The notes beneath the pieces were generated by a model, which was not told where the DNA came from, searched no databases, and saw only the letters and a program-made list of their open reading frames with translations. Source: Macrosoma leucophasiata (taxonomy: Eukaryota; Arthropoda; Insecta; Lepidoptera; Hedylidae). Taken from it: a stretch of DNA of 64,000 nt. Positions 55,666 to 64,000 of this stretch are shown one piece after another. The stretch is from assembly GCA_036365455.1 (NCBI GenBank), contig JAWQUS010000023.1, forward strand, positions 3,906,001 to 3,970,000, written 5' to 3'. The position numbers were made by a program, and so were the translations under genes. The first letter of the stretch is position 1, and each line of letters opens with the position of its first letter.

Positions 55666-55694
55666 CACCTCCTCCAAATCAAATCTATCTTTAG

Positions 55695-55955
55695 ATATAA
55701 AAATCAATTGCTGTTCGTTAGTCTCGCTAAAACTCGAGAACGGCTGGACCGATTTGGCTAATTTTAGTTTTGAATGATTTCTGGAAGTCCAGGAAAGGTT
55801 TAAAAGTTAAAAAAATATGAAGAAATTGAAGAGGAATAGTAAAAAACACAATTTCATTTTCCCATACAAATAGTCCGTATCTATCAAACCACACACATTT
55901 TGACACATGATTTCATTGTGATGCAATACGAAGTTTGCCGGGACAGCTAGTTTCA
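55695..55955 (-). repeat. G repeat
   Basis: AAATCAATTGCTGTTCGTTAG to AGTTTGCCGGGACAGCTAG, complete. Confidence 0.7.
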
Positions 55956-56042
55956 TATAAAAATCTAGCATTGCAGGGCTCGTAATTCTATAAATTCTTT
56001 ACCATTCACTCGAAGTATTGGGCTTTATTATAACGTAACTTC

Positions 56043-56176
56043 ATCCCTGAAGGGGTAGGCAAAAATTAATGCAAGCATACATGAAAATGTCCTCGATTCG
56101 ACGCTTACGTTTTGGCCTATGTAACAGGTGAAGAGCCTGTTGACATCTCCTGGCACTTTACCGAATTCCGAGCTAC
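56043..56176 (-). mobile_element. SINE-J, 5'-truncated
   Basis: Minus-strand 3' part (CCTTCAGGGATGAAGTTACG) next to GTAATGGGCTTTATT-type N sequence, the inverse of the 54866 junction. Inner part TGTAACAGGTGAAGAGCCTG. Confidence 0.65.
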
Positions 56177-56185
56177 CTTACTTTT

Positions 56186-56221
56186 ACTGGTGGTAGAGCT
56201 CCAGTGACGGAGCTCGCGGGC
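56186..56221 (+). mobile_element. SINE-A head, truncated by the minisatellite
   Basis: ACTGGTGGTAGAGCTCCAGT through GAGCTCGCGGGC, where the 15-bp array takes over. No SINE-A 3' part appears on the other side. Confidence 0.75.
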
Positions 56222-57642
56222 TCGGGACGCTGGGCGTCGGGACGCTGGGCGTCGGGACGCTGGGCGTCGGGACGCTGGGCGTCGGGACGCTGGGCGTCGG
56301 TGCGCTGAGCTTCGGTGCGCCGCCCAGAGTCCCGACGCCGGGCGTCTCGACGCCGAGCGTCTCGACGCCGAGCGTACCGACGTCGAGCGCCTCGACGTCG
56401 AGCGTCCCGACGCCCAGCGCACCGACGCCCAGCGCACAGACGCCCAGCGTCCCGCCGCCCAGCGTCCCGACGCCCAGCGTCCCGACGCCCAGCGTCCCGA
56501 CGCCCAGCGTCCCGACGCCCAGCGTCCCGACGCCCAGCGTCCCGACGCCCAACGTCCCGACGCCCAGCGTTCCGACGCCCAGCGTCCCGACGCCCAGCGT
56601 CCCGACGCCCAGCGTCCCGACGCCGAGCGTCTCGACGCCGAGCGTCGCGACGTCGAGCGCCTCGACGTCGAGCGCCTCGACGTCGAGCGTCCCGACGCCC
56701 AGCGCACCGACGCTCAGCGCACCGACGCCCAGCGTCCCGACGCCCAGCGCACCGACGCTCAGCGCACCGACGCCCAGCGTCCCGACGCCCAGCGCACCGA
56801 CGCCCAGCGCACAGACGCCCAGCGCCCCGCCGCCCAGCGTCCCGACGCCCAGCGTCCCGACGCCCAGCGTCCCGACGCCCAGCGTCCCGACGCCCAGCGT
56901 CCCGACGCCCAACGTCCCGACGCCCAGCGTCCCGACGCCCAGCGTCCCGACGCCCAGCGTCCCGACGCCCAGCGTCCCGACGCCCAGCGTCCCGACGCCG
57001 AGCGTCTCGACGCCGAGCGTCTCGACGTCGAGCGCCTCGACGTCGAGCGTCCCGACGCCCAGCGCACCGACGCTCAGCGCACCGACGCCCAGCGTCCCGA
57101 CGCCCAGCGCACCGACGCTCAGCGCACCGACGCCCAGCGTCCCGACGCCCAGCGTCCCGACGCCCAGCGTCCCGACGCCCAGCGTCCCGACGCCGAGCGT
57201 CTCGACGCCGAGCGTACCGACGTCGAGCGTCCCGACGCCCAGCGTCCCGACGCCCAGCGTCTCGACGCCCAACGCCTCGACGTCGAGCGTCTCGACGCCG
57301 AGCGTCCCGACGCCCAGCGTCCCGACGCCCAGCGTCCCGACGCCGAGCGTCCCGACGCCGAGCGTCCCGACGCCGAGCGTCCCGACGCCGAGCGTCCCGA
57401 CGCCGAGCGTCCCGACGCCCAGCGTCCCGACGCCCAGCGTCCCGCCGCCCAGCGTCCCGACGCCCAGCGTCCCGACGCCGAGCGTCTCGACGCCGAGCGT
57501 CGCGACGTCGAGCGCCTCGACGTCGAGCGTCTCGACGCCCAGCGTCCCGCCGCCCAGCGTCCCGACGCCCAGCGCACCGACGCCCAGCGTCCCGACGCCC
57601 AGCGTCCCGACGCCCAGCGTCCCGACGCCCAGCGTCCCGACT
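56222..57642. repeat. 15-bp-period GC-rich minisatellite, about 94 units
   Basis: The main unit is CGTCCCGACGCCCAG with variants (GTCTCGACGCCGAGC, GACGTCGAGCGCCTC, GCACCGACGCCCA, GTCCCGCCGCC). From 56222 to about 56315 units are on one strand (GGGACGCTGGGCGTC); from about 56325 they are inverted. A variant block (CGCCGAGCGTCTCGACGCCG-like) recurs at 56336, 56621, 56996, 57191 and 57476, spacings of 285, 375, 195 and 285 bp, all multiples of 15. The period has no stop codon in several frames, which creates long false frames (up to 504 codons). It ends sharply at CCCGACTAAATAAG. Confidence 0.95.
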
Positions 57643-57785
57643 AAATAAGTAATAGACCGATGTAATAAGTAAATAACTGCCGATGACGTAATCATCATCT
57701 AGACTCCCCTACCCCCCATGTCATCCAAAATAAGCAGAGCAAAGACCCCCCCGTCCCCCCATAGTGCTCACGTAATACTTGAACG

Positions 57786-57931
57786 GCCCCTTATTCATAA
57801 ACGTACATTAGATACGTTTTAGCTATAGAATGCTTTGTCTTTGTCAGTTGCATTGTCAAATGTGTAGGATAGAAAAGGTCAAAGGGGACATTAGCAACAC
57901 TTTAGCTAAAATACGTTTATGAATAAGGGGG
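57786..57931. mobile_element. MITE-F, copy 3
   Basis: CCCCTTATTCATAAACG to its complement GAATAAGGGGG; right flank TTAA, left flank AACGG. Confidence 0.75.
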
Positions 57932-58049
57932 TTAATGTGTAATCATCATGAAAGAAGGGAAAATACGGCCGACCCAATCTCAAATGAAGTGAAGAAGACC
58001 GGAAATATAATAAATACGTCCAAAAAATTGGCAAACCCAAATACAATTC

Positions 58050-58195
58050 ATTCGCGAGTGGATATGGAAAAATCCAGAAAAGTAAAACCCGACCCGATGA
58101 GTGCTTGGATCCAATTTCATTGAACTCGTAGCGATGTCGACTGTCTCAAAAAACGTTTTTATTGCCAAACGGAGCATCGAGGACGCTGATGTAAA
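58050..58195. repeat. N repeat, copy 3 (degenerate)
   Basis: GAGTGGATATGGAAAAATCC, GATGTCGACTGTCTCAAAAA, AAACGGAGCATCGAGG. Confidence 0.5.
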
Positions 58196-58219
58196 GTCGG
58201 GTCCACACGCACCGACTTT

Positions 58220-58551
58220 TGGCCTTATAACACGCCACGGTATTCAGGGTACGATATCAAGGGTCAGGGTAGTGTAATAACATTCAGTTAGGTTAGAGTT
58301 AGGGCCTCAATTAGGGTGACCGGAGCGGCCCGGTCAGCCTTACTACACACAGTATGTAATGTACAAATATGAACATGTTTGTGTGAGTGTGCCGTTTTGA
58401 AAGTTTTATACGTAGTTTCTATACTGTTCATATTTGTACTATGGCTGTGTTAGGGCCCTGTCGACCGGATAGTGTAATAAGCGACAACCCGGTGCGAGGC
58501 CACGCCCACCCTTTCTGCCGGACCCTGAATACCGTGTCGTGTAATAGCCTT
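58220..58551. mobile_element. O element, copy 2
   Basis: GGCCTTATAACACGCCACGG at the left; CCGTGTCGTGTAATAGCCTT at the right. About 330 bp, no insertion. Confidence 0.65.
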
Positions 58552-58640
58552 TTTAGGTTGACGGTGACTCTCTAGCGATGTACGGGCTAATGCACTCAAA
58601 TCTCTAACCCATAGAAGCGATTTTTCTAGAAAAGAAGTTT

Positions 58641-58730
58641 ACTGATGGTAGAGTTTTAGGTGTAGAAGCTCGAAGGCGTAGGCATCACCGCATTACCTTA
58701 CTTGTCTGCCGCTAAATGGTAGTGTTCGAA
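58641..58730 (+). mobile_element. SINE-A 5' fragment, worn
   Basis: ACTGATGGTAGAGTTTTAGG to CTAAATGGTAGTGTTCGAA. Confidence 0.65.
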
Positions 58731-58826
58731 TCGCAGCGACCCGTGTCATGCTAGTATAAAATAACGCGGTCGAGTGATCCACCTTAACATACTATTGTGT
58801 TTAAAATGCGACACAATTATCACGGT

Positions 58827-59138
58827 CATAGAGCAACACGGGCCACCGGCCACGGCGGACCGGAGGGGAGTAGCCATATGCAGGCTTTCCCCTCTGTCGA
58901 AGTACAAGACCAAATAGTCCTATGCCTGTCGCCCAGATATTTGAATGTGCGTGTGAAAGTTTATTTATTTGTTAAAGTCAAGGTGTGAGTTTCGTAGTAA
59001 TAGGCGATTTTTGTAGTATGAGTGTGTGTCACACGTATTTCCTCCCGCAAAAAATAACTGACTGTTTTGCATCGGTAATTAACGCTAATGGTTACTCCCC
59101 TCCGGTCCGCCGCGACCGATGGGCCGAGTTGCTCTATG
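58827..59138 (+). mobile_element. MITE-E, copy 4, long arms, perfect 8-bp target duplication
   Basis: CATAGAGCAACACGGGCC with GGCCACGGCGGACCGGAGGG at the left; the matching complement ends GTTGCTCTATG. ATCACGGT flanks at 58819-58826 and 59139-59146. Arms are about 55 bp, longer than in copies 1 and 3. Confidence 0.9.
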
Positions 59139-59282
59139 ATCACGGTTCACTGATCGCATTTTTATTGCCGATAAAATTAAAAACAGGCGTTTACTATAAT
59201 TATGATATTATTTGTCGGTATCAGAGTAATAAAACATGTGCCATTTGGAAAAACATGTAAAATAACAAAACAGATACATGAC

Positions 59283-59556
59283 TTTTTTGTGTAATGGAAG
59301 TGGCAAACAAGCATGCAGTTCACATTGATGTTCAGTGATGACTGTAGCCTGTAGACACCTACACAAAGACCAAGGTCAAAGTGCAGATGGGTAACCACTC
59401 CTGGGGCCTAAGATTTTATGCCGGAAATTATAGGGCCGTACTTTACCATCGGACCGGAACACGATAGTGCTGAACGCTACCATTTAGCGAGAAGTTTATT
59501 AGGTAATGCAGTGGTGCCTACGTCCGCGAGCTCCATCACTTGTGCTCTACCAACAG
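59283..59556 (-). mobile_element. SINE-A, full length, small deletion
   Basis: TTTTTTGTGTAATGGAAGTGG to CTCTACCAACAGT; lost about 12 bp near ATTTTATGCCGG. Confidence 0.82.
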
Positions 59557-60674
59557 TAAAACTGCCCTTCCTAATGTTTATGAGATATAATGACCGACTT
59601 GCAAATCATCCATGTTCCAAAAACGGTATCTTTTTAACCTCTACCTCCGTATCGGTACCATACGCTACTTCGCTAGTTGCCACACCTCAGGCTTCATTTA
59701 AGCGAAATATTTCGCTTAAATTTAGCTTATTAATATCATTATTGATAATTTATTTTGTTCTTTCACTGAAGGTTTAGGTTTATAATTATTTTCAATGTCC
59801 CTAACGATGGAAAATACGAATAAATATGCGGTAGTGTATTTCAATATCAAGATTCATCTCCTGAAATAACAAACCAATAGTAACATTTCACTGGAAATAC
59901 ATTCAGAGCAGAAAGAAAGTTTGGTCAAAAGGTACTGCGGGTGTGACGTGACGTAATGAATCGAGTGTCTGCAAGTTGCGGGGTCGCTCTCGAGAGAGTC
60001 GAGGGCGAACGATAATGTAGAATCAGCAACTCGAGAATTAAGATTGAAGTATTTCTAACCGACTTTAAGAAAGGAGGCTTTACGACTTTAAAATAATATT
60101 GCGATGTCAATTGAATTGCGAATTCATCGGATCGCACTTTTGTGTGGAAAGCCTTAAGTCCCATATATAAAATAGTACATGTCCTGTAATATTTTAGTCT
60201 TGGTTGAATGTGTTCGGGGTGAGGCTCATCGCAGGGCTTCATTAGAAATAGGACATTGCAACAGTGTCCTGGCAGATCCTACTACGGATGACGCCAGAAT
60301 ACTGTTGCAACTATATCAATTGTCAATGAGCTAATGTTGTTTATTTTTTTTTTAAATGAAGAATGTAATTTGTGTGAACGTATAGAACGTCATGGTCTTT
60401 GACCAAGCTCTTTAAACGGAGATTAAAAAAATATATATATTTTAGTCTCTTTAAAATCTAGTTTAACAGTCGTCAGCCCTAGCTTCATTCCTAGCCTAGT
60501 CTAGATAAATGGCAGTTGGGCGACGGTCGTTTAGATCGTATTACACTTACCAATTACTTACATTTAACGCGGGGAGTTGTACCCAAGATGCTGGAATTCC
60601 ACTACTTATATGTTTAAAACCTTTAATAATGATAGTGCAGTGCTACAGCGCGGTATTCACATAATTATTTTTTT
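59557..60674. other. No gene; one hairpin (60254-60310)
   Basis: TTGCAACAGTGTCCTGGCAG faces GCCAGAATACTGTTGCAAC. A 105-codon minus-strand frame at 59925-60242 has no recognised domain. Confidence 0.4.
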
Positions 60675-61006
60675 ACTGGTGGTAGAGCTCCAGTGACGGA
60701 GCTCGCGGGCGTAGGTATCGCCGCATTACCTAATATACTTGCCGCTAAATGGTAGTGTTCAGCACTATCGTGTTCCGGTCAGGTGGTAATACTGTACAAC
60801 GGCACCCACGACACAGGTTTATACCTACTGTGGGGCTGTGAGTGTAAGCGTATTTTATTTTTTATTTTTTTATTTTTACCTTAGGCCTCAGGAGTGGTAA
60901 CGCACCTGCATTTTGATCTTGGTCTTTGTGTGGGTGTCTATAGGCTGCAGTCATCACTGAGAACTGCAAGCTTGTTTGCCACTTCCATTACATAAAAAAA
61001 AAAAAA
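60675..61006 (+). mobile_element. SINE-A with foreign middle
   Basis: Normal head and tail (A run to 61006), but 60788-60880 (ACTGTACAACGGCACCCACG ... TTTTATTTTTTTATTTTTA) replaces about 55 bp of the family. Confidence 0.8.
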
Positions 61007-61109
61007 TAGTATTCGATTACGCACTTGAAAAAGTCATATAAAGCCGCTTATTAAACTACTGTCTACCATCAAAAATGTCGCAGTATTTTCACGTTAAATG
61101 CATTATTTA

Positions 61110-61375
61110 TTTTGTTTGCGTAACTTCTCTTGTGTATATCCTGACATGCAAACACTCTCGATTTGCCAGTTACGTTTTTATCCCATGTCAAAAAATAGCG
61201 AGATCATTCACATTTTCGGATACATTACCAAACTCCGAAGGTAACGCTGCGAAACTTCTGAAAATGGAAACATCACAATAGAAGTCCTATTGGGATTTTT
61301 CCATTTTCAGACCCGATCCAGGGATCGCAATCAAGTCCCCAGCATAACGAAAGTGATATGCCACCACTATTTTGA
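61110..61375 (-). mobile_element. SINE-J, diverged
   Basis: CTCTCGATTTGCCAGTTACG, ACATTACCAAACTCCGAAGG, GGGATTTTTCCATTTTCAG and GATATGCCACCACTATTTTG follow the family order with many changes. Confidence 0.5.
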
Positions 61376-61729
61376 GGTCGTTACACTATCTAAAGTACTT
61401 ATACTATCTAAAATAATGACTAAAATTACATCTTACTAGAGCGCACTCTATTTCAGTGTGTACACGAAGAAAGATTAAAAATTTGTTTTAGTACTTTACG
61501 AGTACTAATACAGGGTTACTTTAAAAAAAATTGTATGATCCGTTTCAAATTATATTTAGGTGAATAATATAAAACAATTATTAAGGGTAAAAGCGACTTC
61601 TTTACGATATTCAATAAACTGCAGTCTATTATATCGGTTGCCTAACTAGCATAGTTGGCAATAGATGGCGCTGCTGCTACCATAAAGCAATGCAACAAAT
61701 GTGAAGGAAAGATTTGACAAATCGGGCAG

Positions 61730-61805
61730 GACTTCAGTAGCTCATTTGGAAGAGCGGCTGGACTAGATTCCCAGTAGGCCGCGTGTTCGAGTCTCGCCTG
61801 AAGTC
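61730..61805 (+). tRNA. tRNA-like element (tRNA-K), possible pseudogene
   Basis: GACTTCAG/CTGAAGTC form an 8-bp end stem. TAGCTC-ATTTGGAA-GAGC makes a D-arm with A box. CTGGA/CCCAG enclose loop CTAGATT (anticodon AGA). T-arm GCGTG-TTCGAGT-CTCGC has one mismatch and the B box. TTTTT follows at 61809. The flanks GGAAAGATTTGAC and GTCAAATTTTTCTTTCC are also inverted to each other and shared with 25370-25495, so this is a repeat unit. Lack of a long variable arm argues against a working tRNA-Ser. Confidence 0.5.
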
Positions 61806-62650
61806 AAATTTTTCTTTCCATTTTACTTTAAAATAAAATATATTTCACAAGCATGTGTTAATGCGAAATAATATAAAAACAATTAATACAGGTTTACTTT
61901 AATAAAATTGTATGATCCGTTTCAAATTATATTTAGGTACAGCCGAGAGATATTACATTTTATTTACTATTTAAGCTTGTTAGAATTTATACAATTAGCG
62001 TTCAGAATACAATGAATTGTATCAGAGTCTTTTATAAATATCAACAATATCCGTAGTAAAAACCAAATTATGAACACGTCAAATAAAATAATAAAAAAAT
62101 AATATTTAACAATTTAGTAATTATTTTTCTAAAGATATTACAGAAAATTAATATTTTGATGAATAGGTTTCGATTTTAGCAACATCAACTTCATTAACTT
62201 TGTTTATTCTTACACAATTTAAAATCATGTTAAACCCAATACATTCCATACATTACCAGTAGAATAAATCACATAGGTACATATATATAACTACCAATAT
62301 TCTCATCAGTAACTCATCACATGTAACAATAATCAACTATAATAATCCATTTGAAATCTAGACTCCTAGATTAGAGCATGGTCTGAACCTTAACTAGACT
62401 AGACTTTTAGATTTATATCCTTAGAAGAAGCGGGCGAGCTCCTGTTTATTTTAATTTATCTTAGTATTTAAATATAATATAAGTTAATATAATATATATA
62501 TATACATTCCGATATTTGATATATTCTTTGCGATTATTGAAGAAGGTTGATTCTTACAAAACGACTACTTCAAACACACTACACATTATTTTACAGATTT
62601 AAAACATAATAATGTGGTTACAAATACATTATTAGTATTTATATTAATTA
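61806..62650. other. AT-rich spacer with a 60-bp direct repeat
   Basis: TTGTATGATCCGTTTCAAAT at about 61530 recurs at about 61908, on either side of the tRNA-like unit. The rest, to 62650, is very AT-rich with nothing recognised. Confidence 0.5.
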
Positions 62651-62840
62651 ACTAGCTGTGCCCGCGACTTCGTCTACGTAAGAAAAAATATGATTGTTCG
62701 GTATCTACCCGGACGAAGTCGTGGGCGCAGCGAGTATAACAGTAGCGTAAGTTACTCCTTATTACATCAGCTATCTGCCAGTGAAAGTCCCGTCAAAATC
62801 GGAGACACTCAAATTCTATGTATTTGTATCTATGCGTTTT

Positions 62841-63135
62841 ACTGGTGGTAGAGCTCCAGTGATGGAGCTCGCGGGCGTAGGCACCACCGCATTACCTGAT
62901 TTACCTACTTGCCGCTAAATGGTAGTGTTCAGCACTATCGTGTTCCGGTCAGGTGTATGCAATGTACGGCCCTGTAATTTCCGGCACAGAGGCATAACGC
63001 CTTAGGCCTCAGGAGTGGTAACGCATTTGCATTTTGACCTTAGTCTTTGTGTGGGTGTCTATCGGCTGCAGTCATCACTTAACATCAATGTGAACTGTAT
63101 GCTTGTTTGCCACTTCCATTACATTAAAAAAAAAA
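62841..63135 (+). mobile_element. SINE-A, full length
   Basis: ACTGGTGGTAGAGCTCC to ACATTAAAAAAAAAA; young subfamily; inserted into the first array unit of the QH element. Confidence 0.88.
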
Positions 63136-63139
63136 TGTA

Positions 63140-63730
63140 GTTATGTATGTATGTATGGTTGTATGGAGATAAATGTAGCTCAAGTTACTCCTTATCACAT
63201 CAGCTATCTGCCAGTGAAAGTCCCGTCAAAATCGGAGACAATCAAATTCTGTTTATTTGTATGGAGGTATGTATGTATGTATGGTTGTATGGAGATAAAA
63301 GTAGCCTAAGTTACTCCTTATCACATCAGCTATCTACCAGTGAAAGTCCCGTCAAAGTCGAAGATACTCCAATTCTTCTAATTTGTATGTAGGTATGTAT
63401 GTATGTATGTATGGAGATAAAAGTAGCTTAAGTTACTCCTTGTTACACAGCTACCTACCCATGGAAGTCCCGTCAAAGTCGGATACACTCCAATTCTACT
63501 TGTTTGAATGAAGATATGTATGTATGTATGGATGTATGGAGATAAAAGTAGCCTAAGTTACTTCTTGTTACATCAGCTACCTACCCGTGGAAGTCCCGTC
63601 AAAGTCGGATACACTCCAATTCTACTTATTTGTATGTAGGTATGTATGTGTGTATGGATGTATGGAGATTAAAGTAGCCTAAGTTACTCCTTATCACATC
63701 AGCTATCTGCCAGTGAAAGTACCGTCAAAA
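63140..63730 (+). repeat. Tandem array, about 125-bp units
   Basis: GGAGAT anchors lie at 63165, 63291, 63413, 63538 and 63664, spacings 126, 122, 125 and 126. Each unit holds AGTAGCCTAAGTTACTCC, CAGCTATCTGCCAGTG and a GTATGTAT microsatellite of changing length. Confidence 0.88.
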
Positions 63731-64000
63731 TCGGTCAAGTCGTTCCCAAGATTAGCCCCGCCAAACAGACAGACAGACAAAAATTGTAAAAAATGTTGTT
63801 TTGGTATATGTACCGTGTATACATACATATGCGTTCAGTAAAAAGCGGTTATTTTAATATTACAAACAGACACTCCAATTTTATTTATTTGTATGTATAA
63901 AGATTTATAATGCAAGCTGCAATACAACATAAGACCTAAAAATTCTGTGAAAATTTTAAGCGTCTACATTATAGCGGTAACAGAAATACATAATTTGTGA

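Larger units (their letters stand above)
62651..64000 (+). repeat. QH repeat, copy 3, with tandem expansion; runs off the window
   Basis: Hairpin CTAGCTGTGCCCGCGACTTC ... GAAGTCGTGGGCGCAGC at 62651-62733, then the unit that occurs once at 48350 is repeated about six times. It is interrupted by SINE-A (62841-63135) and is followed by CCCCGCCAAACAGACAGAC and the start of the H part. Confidence 0.7.

Noticed and set aside
56184..57698. Very long open frames (504, 445, 196 and 152 codons) coding (GTLGV)n or (RRPAS)n
   Set aside because: They are a by-product of a stop-free 15-bp repeat and are open in several frames on both strands. No start context, homology or non-repeat coding part exists.
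59925..60242. 105-codon minus frame
   Set aside because: No recognised motif and no flanking gene signals; a chance frame cannot be excluded.
63140..63730. CRISPR-like spaced repeats
   Set aside because: Units of about 125 bp are repeated along their whole length and hold microsatellites; the genome is eukaryotic and no cas genes exist.

Overview
The window is eukaryotic nuclear DNA, almost certainly from a moth or butterfly (Lepidoptera). It is AT-rich, nearly gene-free and packed with short interspersed elements. Its few real exons have spliceosomal GT/AG borders. The repeats match types I know from lepidopteran genomes: a Metulj-like SINE, RTE and CR1/Jockey non-LTR fragments, a cecropia-type mariner, and CTAGCTG-type repeats. 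Nothing bacterial, viral or CRISPR-like is present. Species cannot be told from the sequence.

Genes. (1) The first coding exon of nicalin (ER membrane protein) lies at 703-877 on the minus strand; its other exons lie left of the window. (2) A large GC-rich exon of a K+-dependent Na+/Ca2+ exchanger (Nckx30C/SLC24 type) lies at about 11960-12718 on the plus strand, ending at a splice donor. (3) A 1.2-kb terminal exon of a Lys/Ser/Asn-rich protein I do not recognise lies at 33589-34790 on the minus strand, with an acceptor on one side and AATAAA on the other. Two weaker candidates (18018-18092 minus, 26351-26581 plus) are listed as uncertain. The genes show no functional link.

Repeats, with the labels used below. 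SINE-A: about 280 bp, starts ACTGGTGGTAGAGC, ends in oligo-A; 27 copies or fragments, about a tenth of the window. SINE-B: about 360 bp with a 5S-rRNA-like head and a (ATT)n tail; 10 copies. SINE-J: about 300 bp with tRNA-like A and B boxes; 7 copies. tRNA-K: tRNA-like cloverleaf repeat; 5 copies. RTE-C and RTE-R: 3' ends of two RTE-type LINEs. Repeat-D: has an RTE-C-like tail. MITE-E: 8-bp target duplications; 4 copies. MITE-F: CCCCCTTATT termini; 3 copies. G and QH repeats: CTAGCTG-type. O, T, M, I, U, V, N and L are further families defined at their entries.

Layout. 1-11 kb: nicalin 5' end, nested DNA transposons at 2.2-3.3 kb, then SINEs. 11-14 kb: exchanger exon and intron. 14-20 kb: SINE-A cluster and a CR1/Jockey fragment with readable C-terminus. 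21.0-23.5 kb: a hAT-type element carrying a LINE and a SINE-B. 24-33 kb: SINE and tRNA-like debris. 33.5-34.8 kb: unknown gene. 36-47 kb: a mariner (40.2-41.4 kb) and a 1.5-kb insertion whose empty site survives in a second copy. 48-54 kb: QH element, RTE fragments, local duplications. 54.6-57.6 kb: tandem/inverted duplication followed by a 1.4-kb, 15-bp-period minisatellite grown inside a SINE-A. 58-64 kb: more SINEs and an element with a tandem array that runs off the end.

Family names, boundaries and target-site duplications were read by eye; no database was searched.
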